Part shown: positions 1 to 6,471 of the stretch, one piece after another
Position numbering within the stretch: position 1 is the stretch's first letter
Layout: the number at the start of each line of letters is the position of its first letter
Source of the DNA: Wenzhouxiangellaceae bacterium
GTDB lineage: Bacteria > Pseudomonadota > Gammaproteobacteria > Xanthomonadales > Wenzhouxiangellaceae
Assembly (NCBI GenBank): GCA_023258355.1
Contig: JALQZL010000002.1
Coordinates: forward strand, 1-6,471
Direction of reading: 5' to 3'
Length of the DNA stretch: 6,471 bases
Position numbers and translations under genes: made by a program
Notes under the pieces: model-generated
Told to the model about the DNA's origin: nothing
Database searches by the model: none
Seen by the model: the letters and a program-made list of their open reading frames with translations, nothing else

Positions 1-1181
1 GCGCCAACGAACGCGTCAAAGCGATCGAATGACGGTTCCTCAGAAGGCCGTCGTTGCGACTTGACGACCAACGCCCAAAGCGCGGCTTCTGCAGGCACCT
101 GTCTCTCATTGGCCATGACGGCCACCATGAGCTGATGTTCGGGAAGCCAAGCCACTGTTGCGCTAAAGCCGCTGATACCACCTGAATGCATGAGCATCGC
201 CCCCGGTCCGGGGACATTGGCGACTTGCATGCCCGCACCATAGCCCATCTGGGCATTATCAAACATGGCAAATGCCGGTTGGCTCATGCGCTTGAGTGCG
301 TCGTCATTCACTAAAGCACCCGAGAGTAATCCATGCCAATAGCGCAATAGATCAGCCGCAGAAGATGACACAGGTGCCGCAGCAAAAGGCGTGGCATAGT
401 CCAGAGGGTCAATGGCCTTCCCTGCCTGATGACCCATCACCATGGCAGGATCAGGTTGGTTGGGCCTCAATATGTGGGTGTTGTTCAGTGATAGCGGCTT
501 AATGATGCGCTCAGTCAAAAGATCGCCATACTCTCTTTGACTCACGGCCTCCAAAATTCGTCCAAGCAATTGGTAGGCCACATTGGAATACATCCAGCCT
601 TGACCGGGGCAAAAAGTGCTGCCCAATTCTGCCAATGCTTCGAAGTTCTCTTCAGGGGGTCGGTAAGGACCAGAGAGTGGGCCATTGGCAGGGACAACAT
701 AGCCAGACCGATGGCTGAGTAAATGATCAATGGTGACCTTGGATGCTTGGGGTAGGTCGGGAAACCACTGATCGATGGTCTGATCAAGCCTGAGTCGTCC
801 TGCCTCGACCTCTTGGAAGATCAAAACCGCCGTCATTGATTTCCCGATTGAGGCGGCTGCAAAACGGGCACCGGCTTGGCGCTTGGGATGGTGCTCCCAA
901 AACCCCACTTGAGGACCCCAGACAGCCAAACTCCATGCGGGCGCTCGATCCAAGAATTTTCCGGCAACCTCATCCAGGCGGTCACGTGTCGATTCGGCCA
1001 CGATTTCAGGCCAATTCGGATCGGTCAAGGGCAATGGCGTCAGGGCTTGTGGATACGGGAGGGGAATGGGTGCCTCACCTGCCACGCACTCGCTGTGCCC
1101 ATGAAGTGGCGCTAGCGCACATAAAAAAGCCACCGCCCAGCAGATCCAAGGCTTTCGATGCAAGCTGTGATGAGTCAACAT
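1..1181 (-). CDS. Secreted serine hydrolase of the beta-lactamase fold (class C/DD-peptidase/esterase-like), 3' end outside window
   Basis: Reading the minus strand from the ATG at 1181-1179 gives 393 codons with no stop before the left edge, so the C-terminus is missing. The beta-lactamase family (Pfam PF00144, COG1680) is shown by the nucleophile motif SIGK at residues 111-114, the HLLSHRSG segment at 153-160, the YSN motif at 198-200 and an HSGG motif at 332-335. The third motif is HSG, not the KTG of true AmpC enzymes, so an esterase, D-aminopeptidase or DD-peptidase-like role fits better than antibiotic resistance. The substrate cannot be told. Residues 1-30 look like a Sec signal peptide: a basic N-region (HHSLHRK), then a hydrophobic core (AVAFLCALA). 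This supports the chosen start, and an in-frame TAG lies upstream with no other ATG between. No good ribosome binding site is seen; a GGAG lies about 14 bases upstream. The gene is divergent from aceE. Family call is firm; function is open. Confidence 0.9.
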   Translation of the reverse strand, partial: MLTHHSLHRKPWICWAVAFLCALAPLHGHSECVAGEAPIPLPYPQALTPLPLTDPNWPEIVAESTRDRLDEVAGKFLDRAPAWSLAVWGPQVGFWEHHPKRQAGARFAAASIGKSMTAVLIFQEVEAGRLRLDQTIDQWFPDLPQASKVTIDHLLSHRSGYVVPANGPLSGPYRPPEENFEALAELGSTFCPGQGWMYSNVAYQLLGRILEAVSQREYGDLLTERIIKPLSLNNTHILRPNQPDPAMVMGHQAGKAIDPLDYATPFAAAPVSSSAADLLRYWHGLLSGALVNDDALKRMSQPAFAMFDNAQMGYGAGMQVANVPGPGAMLMHSGGISGFSATVAWLPEHQLMVAVMANERQVPAEAALWALVVKSQRRPSEEPSFDRFDAFVG

Positions 1182-1213
1182 TGGTTGTCTGAACGCTCCA
1201 TACCCGACAAGCC

Positions 1214-1243
1214 ATTCTATATGAGTGGTCTAAGGATTGTCGC
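1214..1243 (-). promoter_or_regulatory. Candidate sigma-70 promoter for the serine hydrolase gene
   Basis: On the minus strand a GCGACA (1243-1238; four of six match TTGACA) is followed after 18 bases by TAGAAT (1219-1214; five of six match TATAAT). A start of transcription would fall a little downstream, leaving a short leader of roughly 25 bases before the ATG at 1181. Matches of this quality occur by chance, so this is only a candidate. Confidence 0.3.
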
Positions 1244-1293
1244 CACCTGCTCGACGGATGCTCGCTGAGGGTGCGTTTTGGCGGCAATCAGAC

Positions 1294-1299
1294 TACAAT
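1294..1299 (+). promoter_or_regulatory. Candidate -10 element of the aceE operon promoter
   Basis: TACAAT matches five of six bases of the sigma-70 -10 consensus and lies 34 bases before the aceE start codon. The bases at the usual -35 spacing (around 1271-1277) match TTGACA poorly and there is no extended -10 TG. A promoter here would probably need an activator, or the real promoter lies elsewhere in the intergenic region. Confidence 0.3.
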
Positions 1300-1325
1300 A
1301 ATTGGTTGAGCAGCCCAAACGGAAC

Positions 1326-1330
1326 AAGGA
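1326..1330 (+). promoter_or_regulatory. Ribosome binding site of aceE
   Basis: AAGGA ends three bases before the ATG at 1334, which is close; a GGAA at 1321-1324 gives a more usual spacing of nine. The purine-rich stretch from 1321 to 1333 as a whole supports this start. An in-frame TGA at 1307-1309 with no ATG in between excludes a longer ATG-started protein. Confidence 0.55.
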
Positions 1331-1333
1331 AAG

Positions 1334-4015
1334 ATGGCGGTTGATAAAGCACCCAACGATGTGACCCAAGATTTAGACCCAGTGGAGACTCAAGAGTGGC
1401 TGGATTCTTTGGCCGCTGTTGTCGACCGAGATGGCACCACACGGGCCCATTTTTTACTTGAACGTTTGGTCGACTTTGCCCGCCAGTCAGGGGCACATTT
1501 GCCATTTGATTTGACCACCGCTTACATCAACACCATTCCACCCGAGCGGCAAGTGCCTAATCCTGGGGATGGTGAGTTAGAGCGACGCATTCGTTCTATT
1601 ATTCGTTGGAATGCGATGGCCACTGTGGTCCGCGCTGGGCGGCGTGGTGGCGATTTGGGTGGTCACATTGCCTCTTTTGCATCAGCCGCCACACTTTATG
1701 ATGTGGGCTTCAATCACTTCTTCAAAGGCCAATCGCATCCCGATGGCTCTGATTTGATGTTTATTCAAGGCCATTCCTCTCCCGGTATTTATGCCCGTGC
1801 TTTCTTGGAGGGCAGAATCAGTGAGGGCCAGCTGGACCAGTTCCGTGAAGAGGTCAACGGTGAAGGTCTAAGCTCTTATCCTCACCCATGGCTTATGCCG
1901 GACTTTTGGCAAATTCCAACCGTATCGATGGGCCTTGGGCCGATCATGGCGATCTACCAAGCGCGTTTTCTCAAGTACATGCACAACCGAAGCCTGATTG
2001 AAGCCCAGAACCGTAAGGTGTGGTGCTTTATGGGTGATGGCGAGACCGATGAGCCTGAGTCTTTGGGTGCGATCTCTCTGGCAGGGCGCGAAAAACTCGA
2101 TAACCTGGTGTTTGTGATTAACTGCAACCTTCAGCGTTTAGATGGTCCTGTGCGAGGCAATGGCAAAATCATCCAAGAGCTTGAAGGCGTCTTTCGGGGG
2201 GCAGGTTGGAATGTCATTAAGGTGATCTGGGGGTCTTATTGGGATCCGCTGTTGGCCAAAGACCAACAAGGGTTGTTACGAAAGCGCATGGAAGAAGCTC
2301 TTGACGGCGATTACCAAAAATATAAAGCCAATGATGGTGCCTACGTTCGCGAGCACTTTTTTGGTGCTTATGATGAGCTCAAGGCCATGGTCGCTGACAT
2401 GAGCGATGAGGAAATCTGGCGATTGAATCGGGGTGGCCATGACCCACATAAAATTTATGCGGCCTATCACGAGGCGACTCACCATACAGGTCAACCCACG
2501 GTTATCTTGGCCAAAACCATCAAGGGCTATGGCTTAGGCCAATCGGGTGAAGGGCAAAACATCACCCACCAGCTTAAGAAACTCGACACCGATGGCATTC
2601 GCTATTTTAGAGACCGCTTTGATGTGCCCATCCCAGATGATGACCTTGATGGTGTGCCCTACTATCATCCGGGGCCAGACTCTGAAGAGGTGAAATACCT
2701 CAATGCCCGCCGTGAGGCCTTGGGCGGTTACCTACCAAAGCGCGAGGTGAGCACGCAATCGTTGCCAGTCCCGTCTTTGGATCAGTTTGAGTCCATCACC
2801 AAAGGGTCAGGCGATCGAGAGATTTCAACCACCATGGCCTTTGTCCGTATTCTGGCTGTCTTGTTACGAGACAAAGGCATCAAAGACCACATTGTCCCGA
2901 TCATCTGTGATGAAGCCAGAACCTTTGGTATGGAAGGCCTATTCCGGCAGATCGGGATTTATGCGCCTTTTGGACAGCTCTACGAGCCTGTCGACTCCGA
3001 CCAACTGATGTACTACAAAGAAGATAAGAAGGGTCAGGTGTTGCAAGAGGGAATTACCGAGGCCGGTTCGATGAGCTCATGGATTGCCGCGGCCACGAGT
3101 TATGCCTCCAATCAAATGCCCATGGTTCCCTTCTACACTTTCTATTCCATGTTTGGTTTCCAACGCATTGGTGATCTGGCCTGGGCGGCTGGCGATATGC
3201 GTGCCCGTGGATTTTTGATGGGGGGTACATCGGGTCGAACCACATTGAATGGTGAAGGCCTCCAGCATGAGGATGGCCATAGCCACGTGTTGGCGGGCAC
3301 CATCCCCAATTGCATTACATACGATCCCACCTTTGGTTATGAGCTGGCCGTGATTATTCAAGACGGCATGCGCCGGATGTATGTGGACCAAGAAGATGTT
3401 TACTACTACATCACGATTCTCAATGAAAATTATCAGCAGCCAGCGATGCCAGAGGGGGTAGAAGAGGGTATCCGTCGAGGCATGTATTTGTTTGATGAAG
3501 TCAAAGCCAAGGCATCAAAAGGCACAGTGCAACTGATGGGCAGTGGTTCGATTTTGCGCGAGGTCATCGCGGCCGCTCAGATTTTGTCAGATGACTACCA
3601 AGTCAGTAGCGATATCTGGTCAGCCACCAGCTTCAACGAGTTGAGAAAAGATGGCGTAGCGGCCCATAGAGCGGCGCGTTTAGGCGACCAAGCGGCACCC
3701 ACGCCCTATGTCACATCGATGCTTCAAGGCCGGTCGGGGCCTGTGATTGCAGCGACTGACTATATTAGAAGTTATGCCGACCAAATCCGCGAGTTTGTAC
3801 CGCAATCTCAGTATGTGGTGCTTGGCACGGATGGGTTTGGGCGCTCTGATACCCGTGTTCAATTAAGACACTTCTTTGAAGTTGACCGTTATCACATTGC
3901 CTGGTCAGCGCTGTATGCATTGGCAAAAGAAGGCCAGATCGATCAAAGCGTATTGAAACAAGCAAAAGAGAAACTGGGTATCGACCCGAATAAGTCGAAC
4001 CCAACTTCTGTTTAA
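1334..4015 (+). CDS. aceE: Pyruvate dehydrogenase E1 component, homodimeric type
   Basis: This 893-residue protein is the thiamine-diphosphate E1 subunit of the pyruvate dehydrogenase complex. It decarboxylates pyruvate and reductively acetylates the lipoyl group of AceF in the cytoplasm. Its length is close to E. coli AceE (about 887) and it aligns essentially without gaps over long stretches. The cofactor motif starts at GDGETDEPES (residues 234-243); D235, N265 and Q267 occupy the Mg-ThDP ligand positions. The E. coli active-site histidines H106, H142, H407 and H640 correspond to H111, H147, H412 and H645, and the cofactor-activating glutamate E571 to E576, all with a constant offset of five. 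The N-terminal DLDPVETQEWLDSL (residues 13-26) matches the E. coli segment that contacts E2. The C-terminal transketolase domain includes GTDGFGRSDTR (831-841). It is the first gene of the operon, with aceF 14 bases downstream. Nothing is truncated or missing. Confidence 0.98.
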   Translation: MAVDKAPNDVTQDLDPVETQEWLDSLAAVVDRDGTTRAHFLLERLVDFARQSGAHLPFDLTTAYINTIPPERQVPNPGDGELERRIRSIIRWNAMATVVRAGRRGGDLGGHIASFASAATLYDVGFNHFFKGQSHPDGSDLMFIQGHSSPGIYARAFLEGRISEGQLDQFREEVNGEGLSSYPHPWLMPDFWQIPTVSMGLGPIMAIYQARFLKYMHNRSLIEAQNRKVWCFMGDGETDEPESLGAISLAGREKLDNLVFVINCNLQRLDGPVRGNGKIIQELEGVFRGAGWNVIKVIWGSYWDPLLAKDQQGLLRKRMEEALDGDYQKYKANDGAYVREHFFGAYDELKAMVADMSDEEIWRLNRGGHDPHKIYAAYHEATHHTGQPTVILAKTIKGYGLGQSGEGQNITHQLKKLDTDGIRYFRDRFDVPIPDDDLDGVPYYHPGPDSEEVKYLNARREALGGYLPKREVSTQSLPVPSLDQFESITKGSGDREISTTMAFVRILAVLLRDKGIKDHIVPIICDEARTFGMEGLFRQIGIYAPFGQLYEPVDSDQLMYYKEDKKGQVLQEGITEAGSMSSWIAAATSYASNQMPMVPFYTFYSMFGFQRIGDLAWAAGDMRARGFLMGGTSGRTTLNGEGLQHEDGHSHVLAGTIPNCITYDPTFGYELAVIIQDGMRRMYVDQEDVYYYITILNENYQQPAMPEGVEEGIRRGMYLFDEVKAKASKGTVQLMGSGSILREVIAAAQILSDDYQVSSDIWSATSFNELRKDGVAAHRAARLGDQAAPTPYVTSMLQGRSGPVIAATDYIRSYADQIREFVPQSQYVVLGTDGFGRSDTRVQLRHFFEVDRYHIAWSALYALAKEGQIDQSVLKQAKEKLGIDPNKSNPTSV

Positions 4016-4017
4016 TT

Positions 4018-4020
4018 GGA
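4018..4020 (+). promoter_or_regulatory. Weak ribosome binding site of aceF
   Basis: The 14-base gap after the aceE stop holds only a GGA, nine bases before the aceF ATG. With such a weak site, aceF translation probably depends partly on ribosomes finishing aceE. This is inference from spacing. Confidence 0.4.
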
Positions 4021-4029
4021 TAAATCATT

Positions 4030-5331
4030 ATGAGTAAAGTCATTGAAATTCGAGTGCCTGATATTGGTGATTTTGTCAAAGTCCCTGTGATTGAAATTTT
4101 GGCCTCACCTGGTGATTCGATTGAAGCCGAGCAATCACTAATCACGCTAGAATCTGACAAAGCCACCATGGAGGTGCCTGCGCCGGCCTCAGGCACGTTG
4201 GTCACGCTCACTGTCAAAGAGGGTGATGAGCTCTCCGAGGGTGATGTGATCGGTACCATGGAAATCTCGTCAGAGGAAGGGACTGTCGCCGATGAGGTAC
4301 CAGCACCGGAGCCCGTTGAGGAGACTCAACCGGACGTGGCAGCCACCGAGACATCCAGCATTTCGCCCACGCCTAGCCAAGACACTGAGCGCACATCAGC
4401 ATCCAGCGAGCCATTCGCAGATATGGGTGTGCCTGTTTCTGATTTGCCGCATGCCTCCCCTGGGGTCAGAAAGCTTGCCCGCGAGCTGGGTATCGGGCTC
4501 GATGGCATTGTGGGCACGGGCCGTAAAGGCCGTATTACCGATGAGGATTTGACTCAGCAAATTAAGGCACGAATGAATGGGGGCGGTGCTGGCTTGGCGG
4601 TGGCCAGTGCGCCAGTAATCGATTTTTCAACCTTTGGTGAGATTGAAACGGTGGCGCTGAGCAGAATCAAAAAGATTTCTGGGCCGTCGTTGCATCGTAA
4701 CTGGGTCTCGATCCCTCACGTGACGCAATTTGGTTCGGCGGATATCACCGGCATGGAGGCCTTCCGTCAATCTCAAAAAGCGGCTGCAGAAGCGGCAGGA
4801 ACAAAAATGACGCCAGTGGTGTTCATCATCAAGGCGGTGGTGGCTAGCCTGAAAGCGTTCCCGCACTTTAACGCCTCTTTGACACCGGATGGCACACAGC
4901 TGATTCAGAAAAAATATTTCCACGTTGGTGTGGCTGTAGACACACCGGGTGGCCTTGTGGTCCCAGTGATTCGGGATTGTGATCAAAAGGGTCTGATTGA
5001 GCTGGCGCAAGAGCTCACTGCACTGTCTGAGCGAGCGCGCGAAGGCAAACTTAGCGCAGATGAAATGAAAGGCGGTTGCTTTACCATTTCTAGCCTAGGT
5101 GGGATTGGTGGTCGTGAATTCACACCCATCATCAACGCACCTGAGTTGGCCATTTTGGGTGTCAGCAAAGCCACCATGGCACCCGTTTGGTCTGGCGAGG
5201 CGTTTGAGCCTCGATTGATGTTGCCACTGTCGCTGTCTTACGACCATCGGGTCATTGATGGCGCAGACGCTGCGCGCTTTGTCACCCACCTGTCTGCTCA
5301 GCTTGAGGACTTGAGAAGGTTGTTGATGTAA
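4030..5331 (+). CDS. aceF: Dihydrolipoamide acetyltransferase, E2 component of pyruvate dehydrogenase
   Basis: This 433-residue protein forms the core of the complex and transfers the acetyl group from lipoyl-lysine to CoA. In order it has one lipoyl domain (about residues 2-80) with the lipoylated K44 in ESDKATMEVP; a flexible linker (about 82-138); a peripheral-subunit binding domain (about 141-177, HASPGVRKLARELG then GTGRKGRIT) that docks E1 and E3; a second short linker; and the catalytic domain (about 205-433) with the active-site motif DHRVIDGADAARF, H406 and D410 being catalytic. It is much shorter than E. coli AceF, which has three lipoyl domains, but single-lipoyl E2s are well known. 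The first linker is strongly acidic (14 Asp/Glu against one Arg over 82-138) instead of the usual Ala-Pro-rich type. Its place between aceE and lpd, and the AceE-type E1, make the pyruvate complex far likelier than the 2-oxoglutarate or branched-chain ones. Confidence 0.97.
   Translation: MSKVIEIRVPDIGDFVKVPVIEILASPGDSIEAEQSLITLESDKATMEVPAPASGTLVTLTVKEGDELSEGDVIGTMEISSEEGTVADEVPAPEPVEETQPDVAATETSSISPTPSQDTERTSASSEPFADMGVPVSDLPHASPGVRKLARELGIGLDGIVGTGRKGRITDEDLTQQIKARMNGGGAGLAVASAPVIDFSTFGEIETVALSRIKKISGPSLHRNWVSIPHVTQFGSADITGMEAFRQSQKAAAEAAGTKMTPVVFIIKAVVASLKAFPHFNASLTPDGTQLIQKKYFHVGVAVDTPGGLVVPVIRDCDQKGLIELAQELTALSERAREGKLSADEMKGGCFTISSLGGIGGREFTPIINAPELAILGVSKATMAPVWSGEAFEPRLMLPLSLSYDHRVIDGADAARFVTHLSAQLEDLRRLLM
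5313..5319 (+). promoter_or_regulatory. Ribosome binding site of lpd, inside the aceF coding end
   Basis: GAGAAGG lies within the last codons of aceF, 11 bases before the lpd ATG at 5331. Together with the TAATG stop-start overlap, it points to translational coupling of lpd to aceF. Confidence 0.5.
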
Positions 5332-6471
5332 TGTCTGATGCGAAGCATTTTGATTTGGTGGTGATCGGCTCAGGCCCTGGCGGTTACACCGCCGCTTTCC
5401 GTGCGGCAGATTTGGGCCTCAAAGTGGGCTTGGTTGAGCGTTATGATGCGCTGGGTGGTGTCTGTCTTAACGTGGGTTGTATTCCCTCCAAAGCCCTGTT
5501 GCATGTGGGCCAAGTGATTGACTCAGCGGCACAGCTAAAAGACCATGGTGTTGACTTTGGGTCGCCAAAGATTGATTTAAAAAGTTTGCGACACTACAAA
5601 GAAGGTGTTGTCAAAAAACTGACCTCTGGCCTCGGGGGCATGGCCAAAAAACGCAAAGTGGATGTCATTGAAGGCACGGCGACATTTACCGATGCCCACA
5701 CACTGAGTGTGGTGAACAAAGACAAAACCTCAGCAGTGAGTTTTGATCAATGCATCATTGCCGCTGGCTCTCGAGTGATTAAAATTCCGGGCATTCCTTA
5801 TGACGATGAGCGGGTCATGGACTCAACGGATGCCTTGGCGCTCAAAGACATTCCTGACCATCTGTTGGTGATTGGTGGTGGCATCATTGGGTTGGAAATG
5901 GCCTGTGTCTATCGTGCTTTGGGCGCGAAGGTGAGCGTTGTTGAAATGGCTGATCAGTTGATGATGGGTGCTGATCCTGACTTGGTTAAGCCTTTACAAA
6001 AGCACTTTAAGCATCACGGCATCGACTGCCATCTCAAAACCCGGGTTGAGCGTGTGGAGGCAGGTAAAGAAGGCCTAGAAGTTCATTTCGCAGGCGATGA
6101 TGTGCCCAAAAGAACCCGATTTGATCGAATCTTAGTGGCGGTGGGGCGCCGTCCGAATGGTGATAGCCTGGCCGCTGAGAAGGCTGGCATCACGGTGGAT
6201 GAGCGTGGGTTTATTGCGGTTGATGGCCAAATGCGTACCCAACAAAACCATATTTTTGCCATCGGCGATATCGTGGGTCAGCCCATGCTCGCGCACAAAG
6301 CCAGTTACGAAGCCAAGGTGGCTGCAGAGGTGGCGGCGGGACATAAGCGATCAGCCGATGCCCGGGTCATCCCATCAGTCGCCTACACCGATCCAGAGGT
6401 CGCTTGGGTGGGGATAACCGAGACACAAGCCAAAGCTCAGGGACTAGATTATGGTGTGGGTACTTTCCCAT
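5331..6471 (+). CDS. lpd: Dihydrolipoamide dehydrogenase, E3 component, 3' end outside window
   Basis: The ATG at 5331 overlaps the aceF stop by one base (TAATG), and 380 codons stay open to the right edge. Family members are about 470-480 residues, so roughly four fifths is present. This flavoprotein reoxidises dihydrolipoyl groups on E2 and reduces NAD+. Visible are the FAD-binding GSGPGG at residues 13-18, the redox-active disulfide C45/C50 in GGVCLNVGCIPSKA, the NAD-binding GGGIIG at 182-187, and the second FAD contact AIGD at 310-313. The interface domain begins around 346, with TDPEVAWVG at 353-361. The catalytic His-Glu pair of the dimer partner lies beyond the edge and cannot be checked. 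There is no N-terminal lipoyl domain, unlike the fused E3 of several betaproteobacterial pdh operons. It may also serve the 2-oxoglutarate dehydrogenase and glycine cleavage systems, if this is the only lpd in the genome; that is inference. Confidence 0.97.
   Translation, partial: MSDAKHFDLVVIGSGPGGYTAAFRAADLGLKVGLVERYDALGGVCLNVGCIPSKALLHVGQVIDSAAQLKDHGVDFGSPKIDLKSLRHYKEGVVKKLTSGLGGMAKKRKVDVIEGTATFTDAHTLSVVNKDKTSAVSFDQCIIAAGSRVIKIPGIPYDDERVMDSTDALALKDIPDHLLVIGGGIIGLEMACVYRALGAKVSVVEMADQLMMGADPDLVKPLQKHFKHHGIDCHLKTRVERVEAGKEGLEVHFAGDDVPKRTRFDRILVAVGRRPNGDSLAAEKAGITVDERGFIAVDGQMRTQQNHIFAIGDIVGQPMLAHKASYEAKVAAEVAAGHKRSADARVIPSVAYTDPEVAWVGITETQAKAQGLDYGVGTFP

Larger units (their letters stand above)
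1182..1333. promoter_or_regulatory. Divergent intergenic region between the serine hydrolase gene and aceE
   Basis: These 152 bases separate two outward-facing genes and must carry at least part of the control for both. I see no open reading frame of note, no RNA gene and no strong hairpin. Candidate promoter elements for each direction are listed separately. The octamer ATTGGTTG occurs twice in the same orientation near the two ends, at 1180-1187 and 1301-1308. Confidence 0.7.

Noticed and set aside
836..1192. A 118-codon plus-strand open frame upstream of aceE
   Set aside because: It is antisense to the 5' part of the serine hydrolase gene, which carries clear motifs and a signal peptide in its own frame. 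The plus-strand product is Arg/Pro-rich with no recognisable domain.
1075..1287. A 70-codon minus-strand open frame starting upstream of the hydrolase, as a possible longer start or frameshifted N-terminus
   Set aside because: It is in a different frame from the hydrolase. The hydrolase frame already begins with a good signal peptide at 1181 and needs no frameshift.
4016..4029. Possible terminator or attenuator between aceE and aceF
   Set aside because: The gap is only 14 AT-rich bases with no inverted repeat.
3765..4259. A 164-codon minus-strand open frame across the aceE-aceF junction
   Set aside because: It lies wholly antisense to two well-conserved genes, has a low-complexity Ser/Thr-rich start that mirrors aceF codons, and resembles no family I know.
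5331..6471. Possible broken lpd, because no complete open frame is closed here
   Set aside because: Direct translation from 5331 is uninterrupted for 380 codons with all expected motifs in order. The gene is merely cut by the window edge.

Overview
The window holds a pyruvate dehydrogenase complex (PDHc) operon with a divergently transcribed serine hydrolase gene upstream. The proteins point to a proteobacterium. The E1 enzyme is the long homodimeric AceE type used by gamma- and betaproteobacteria, not the two-subunit alpha/beta type. The wording of several AceE and Lpd stretches looks somewhat more like Burkholderiales or other betaproteobacteria than like enterics. That placement rests on memory of the families, not on a search. 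Base composition is moderate and looks even across the genes, and I see no sign of transfer.

Layout. Bases 1-1181 (minus strand) carry a secreted beta-lactamase-fold serine hydrolase. Its start is in the window and its 3' end runs off the left edge. Bases 1182-1333 are a 152-bp divergent intergenic region that should hold the promoters of both transcription units. Bases 1334-4015 are aceE (E1), 4030-5331 are aceF (E2), and 5331-6471 are the first 380 codons of lpd (E3), cut by the right edge. The plus-strand genes are tightly packed: 14 bp between aceE and aceF, and a one-base TAATG overlap between aceF and lpd. They almost certainly form one operon.

Function. AceE decarboxylates pyruvate with thiamine diphosphate and reductively acetylates the lipoyl-lysine of AceF. 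AceF passes the acetyl group to CoA. Lpd reoxidises the dihydrolipoyl group with FAD and NAD+. Together they make acetyl-CoA, CO2 and NADH, linking glycolysis to the TCA cycle. All the catalytic residues I could check are present. The hydrolase is probably a periplasmic esterase- or peptidase-like enzyme and has no evident link to PDHc.

This is an ordinary housekeeping locus. I found no RNA gene, mobile element, CRISPR array, strong terminator or convincing new system. The points worth a second look are modest: the acidic linker and single lipoyl domain of AceF, the non-canonical neighbour upstream of aceE where enterics carry pdhR, and short repeated motifs in the divergent promoter region.
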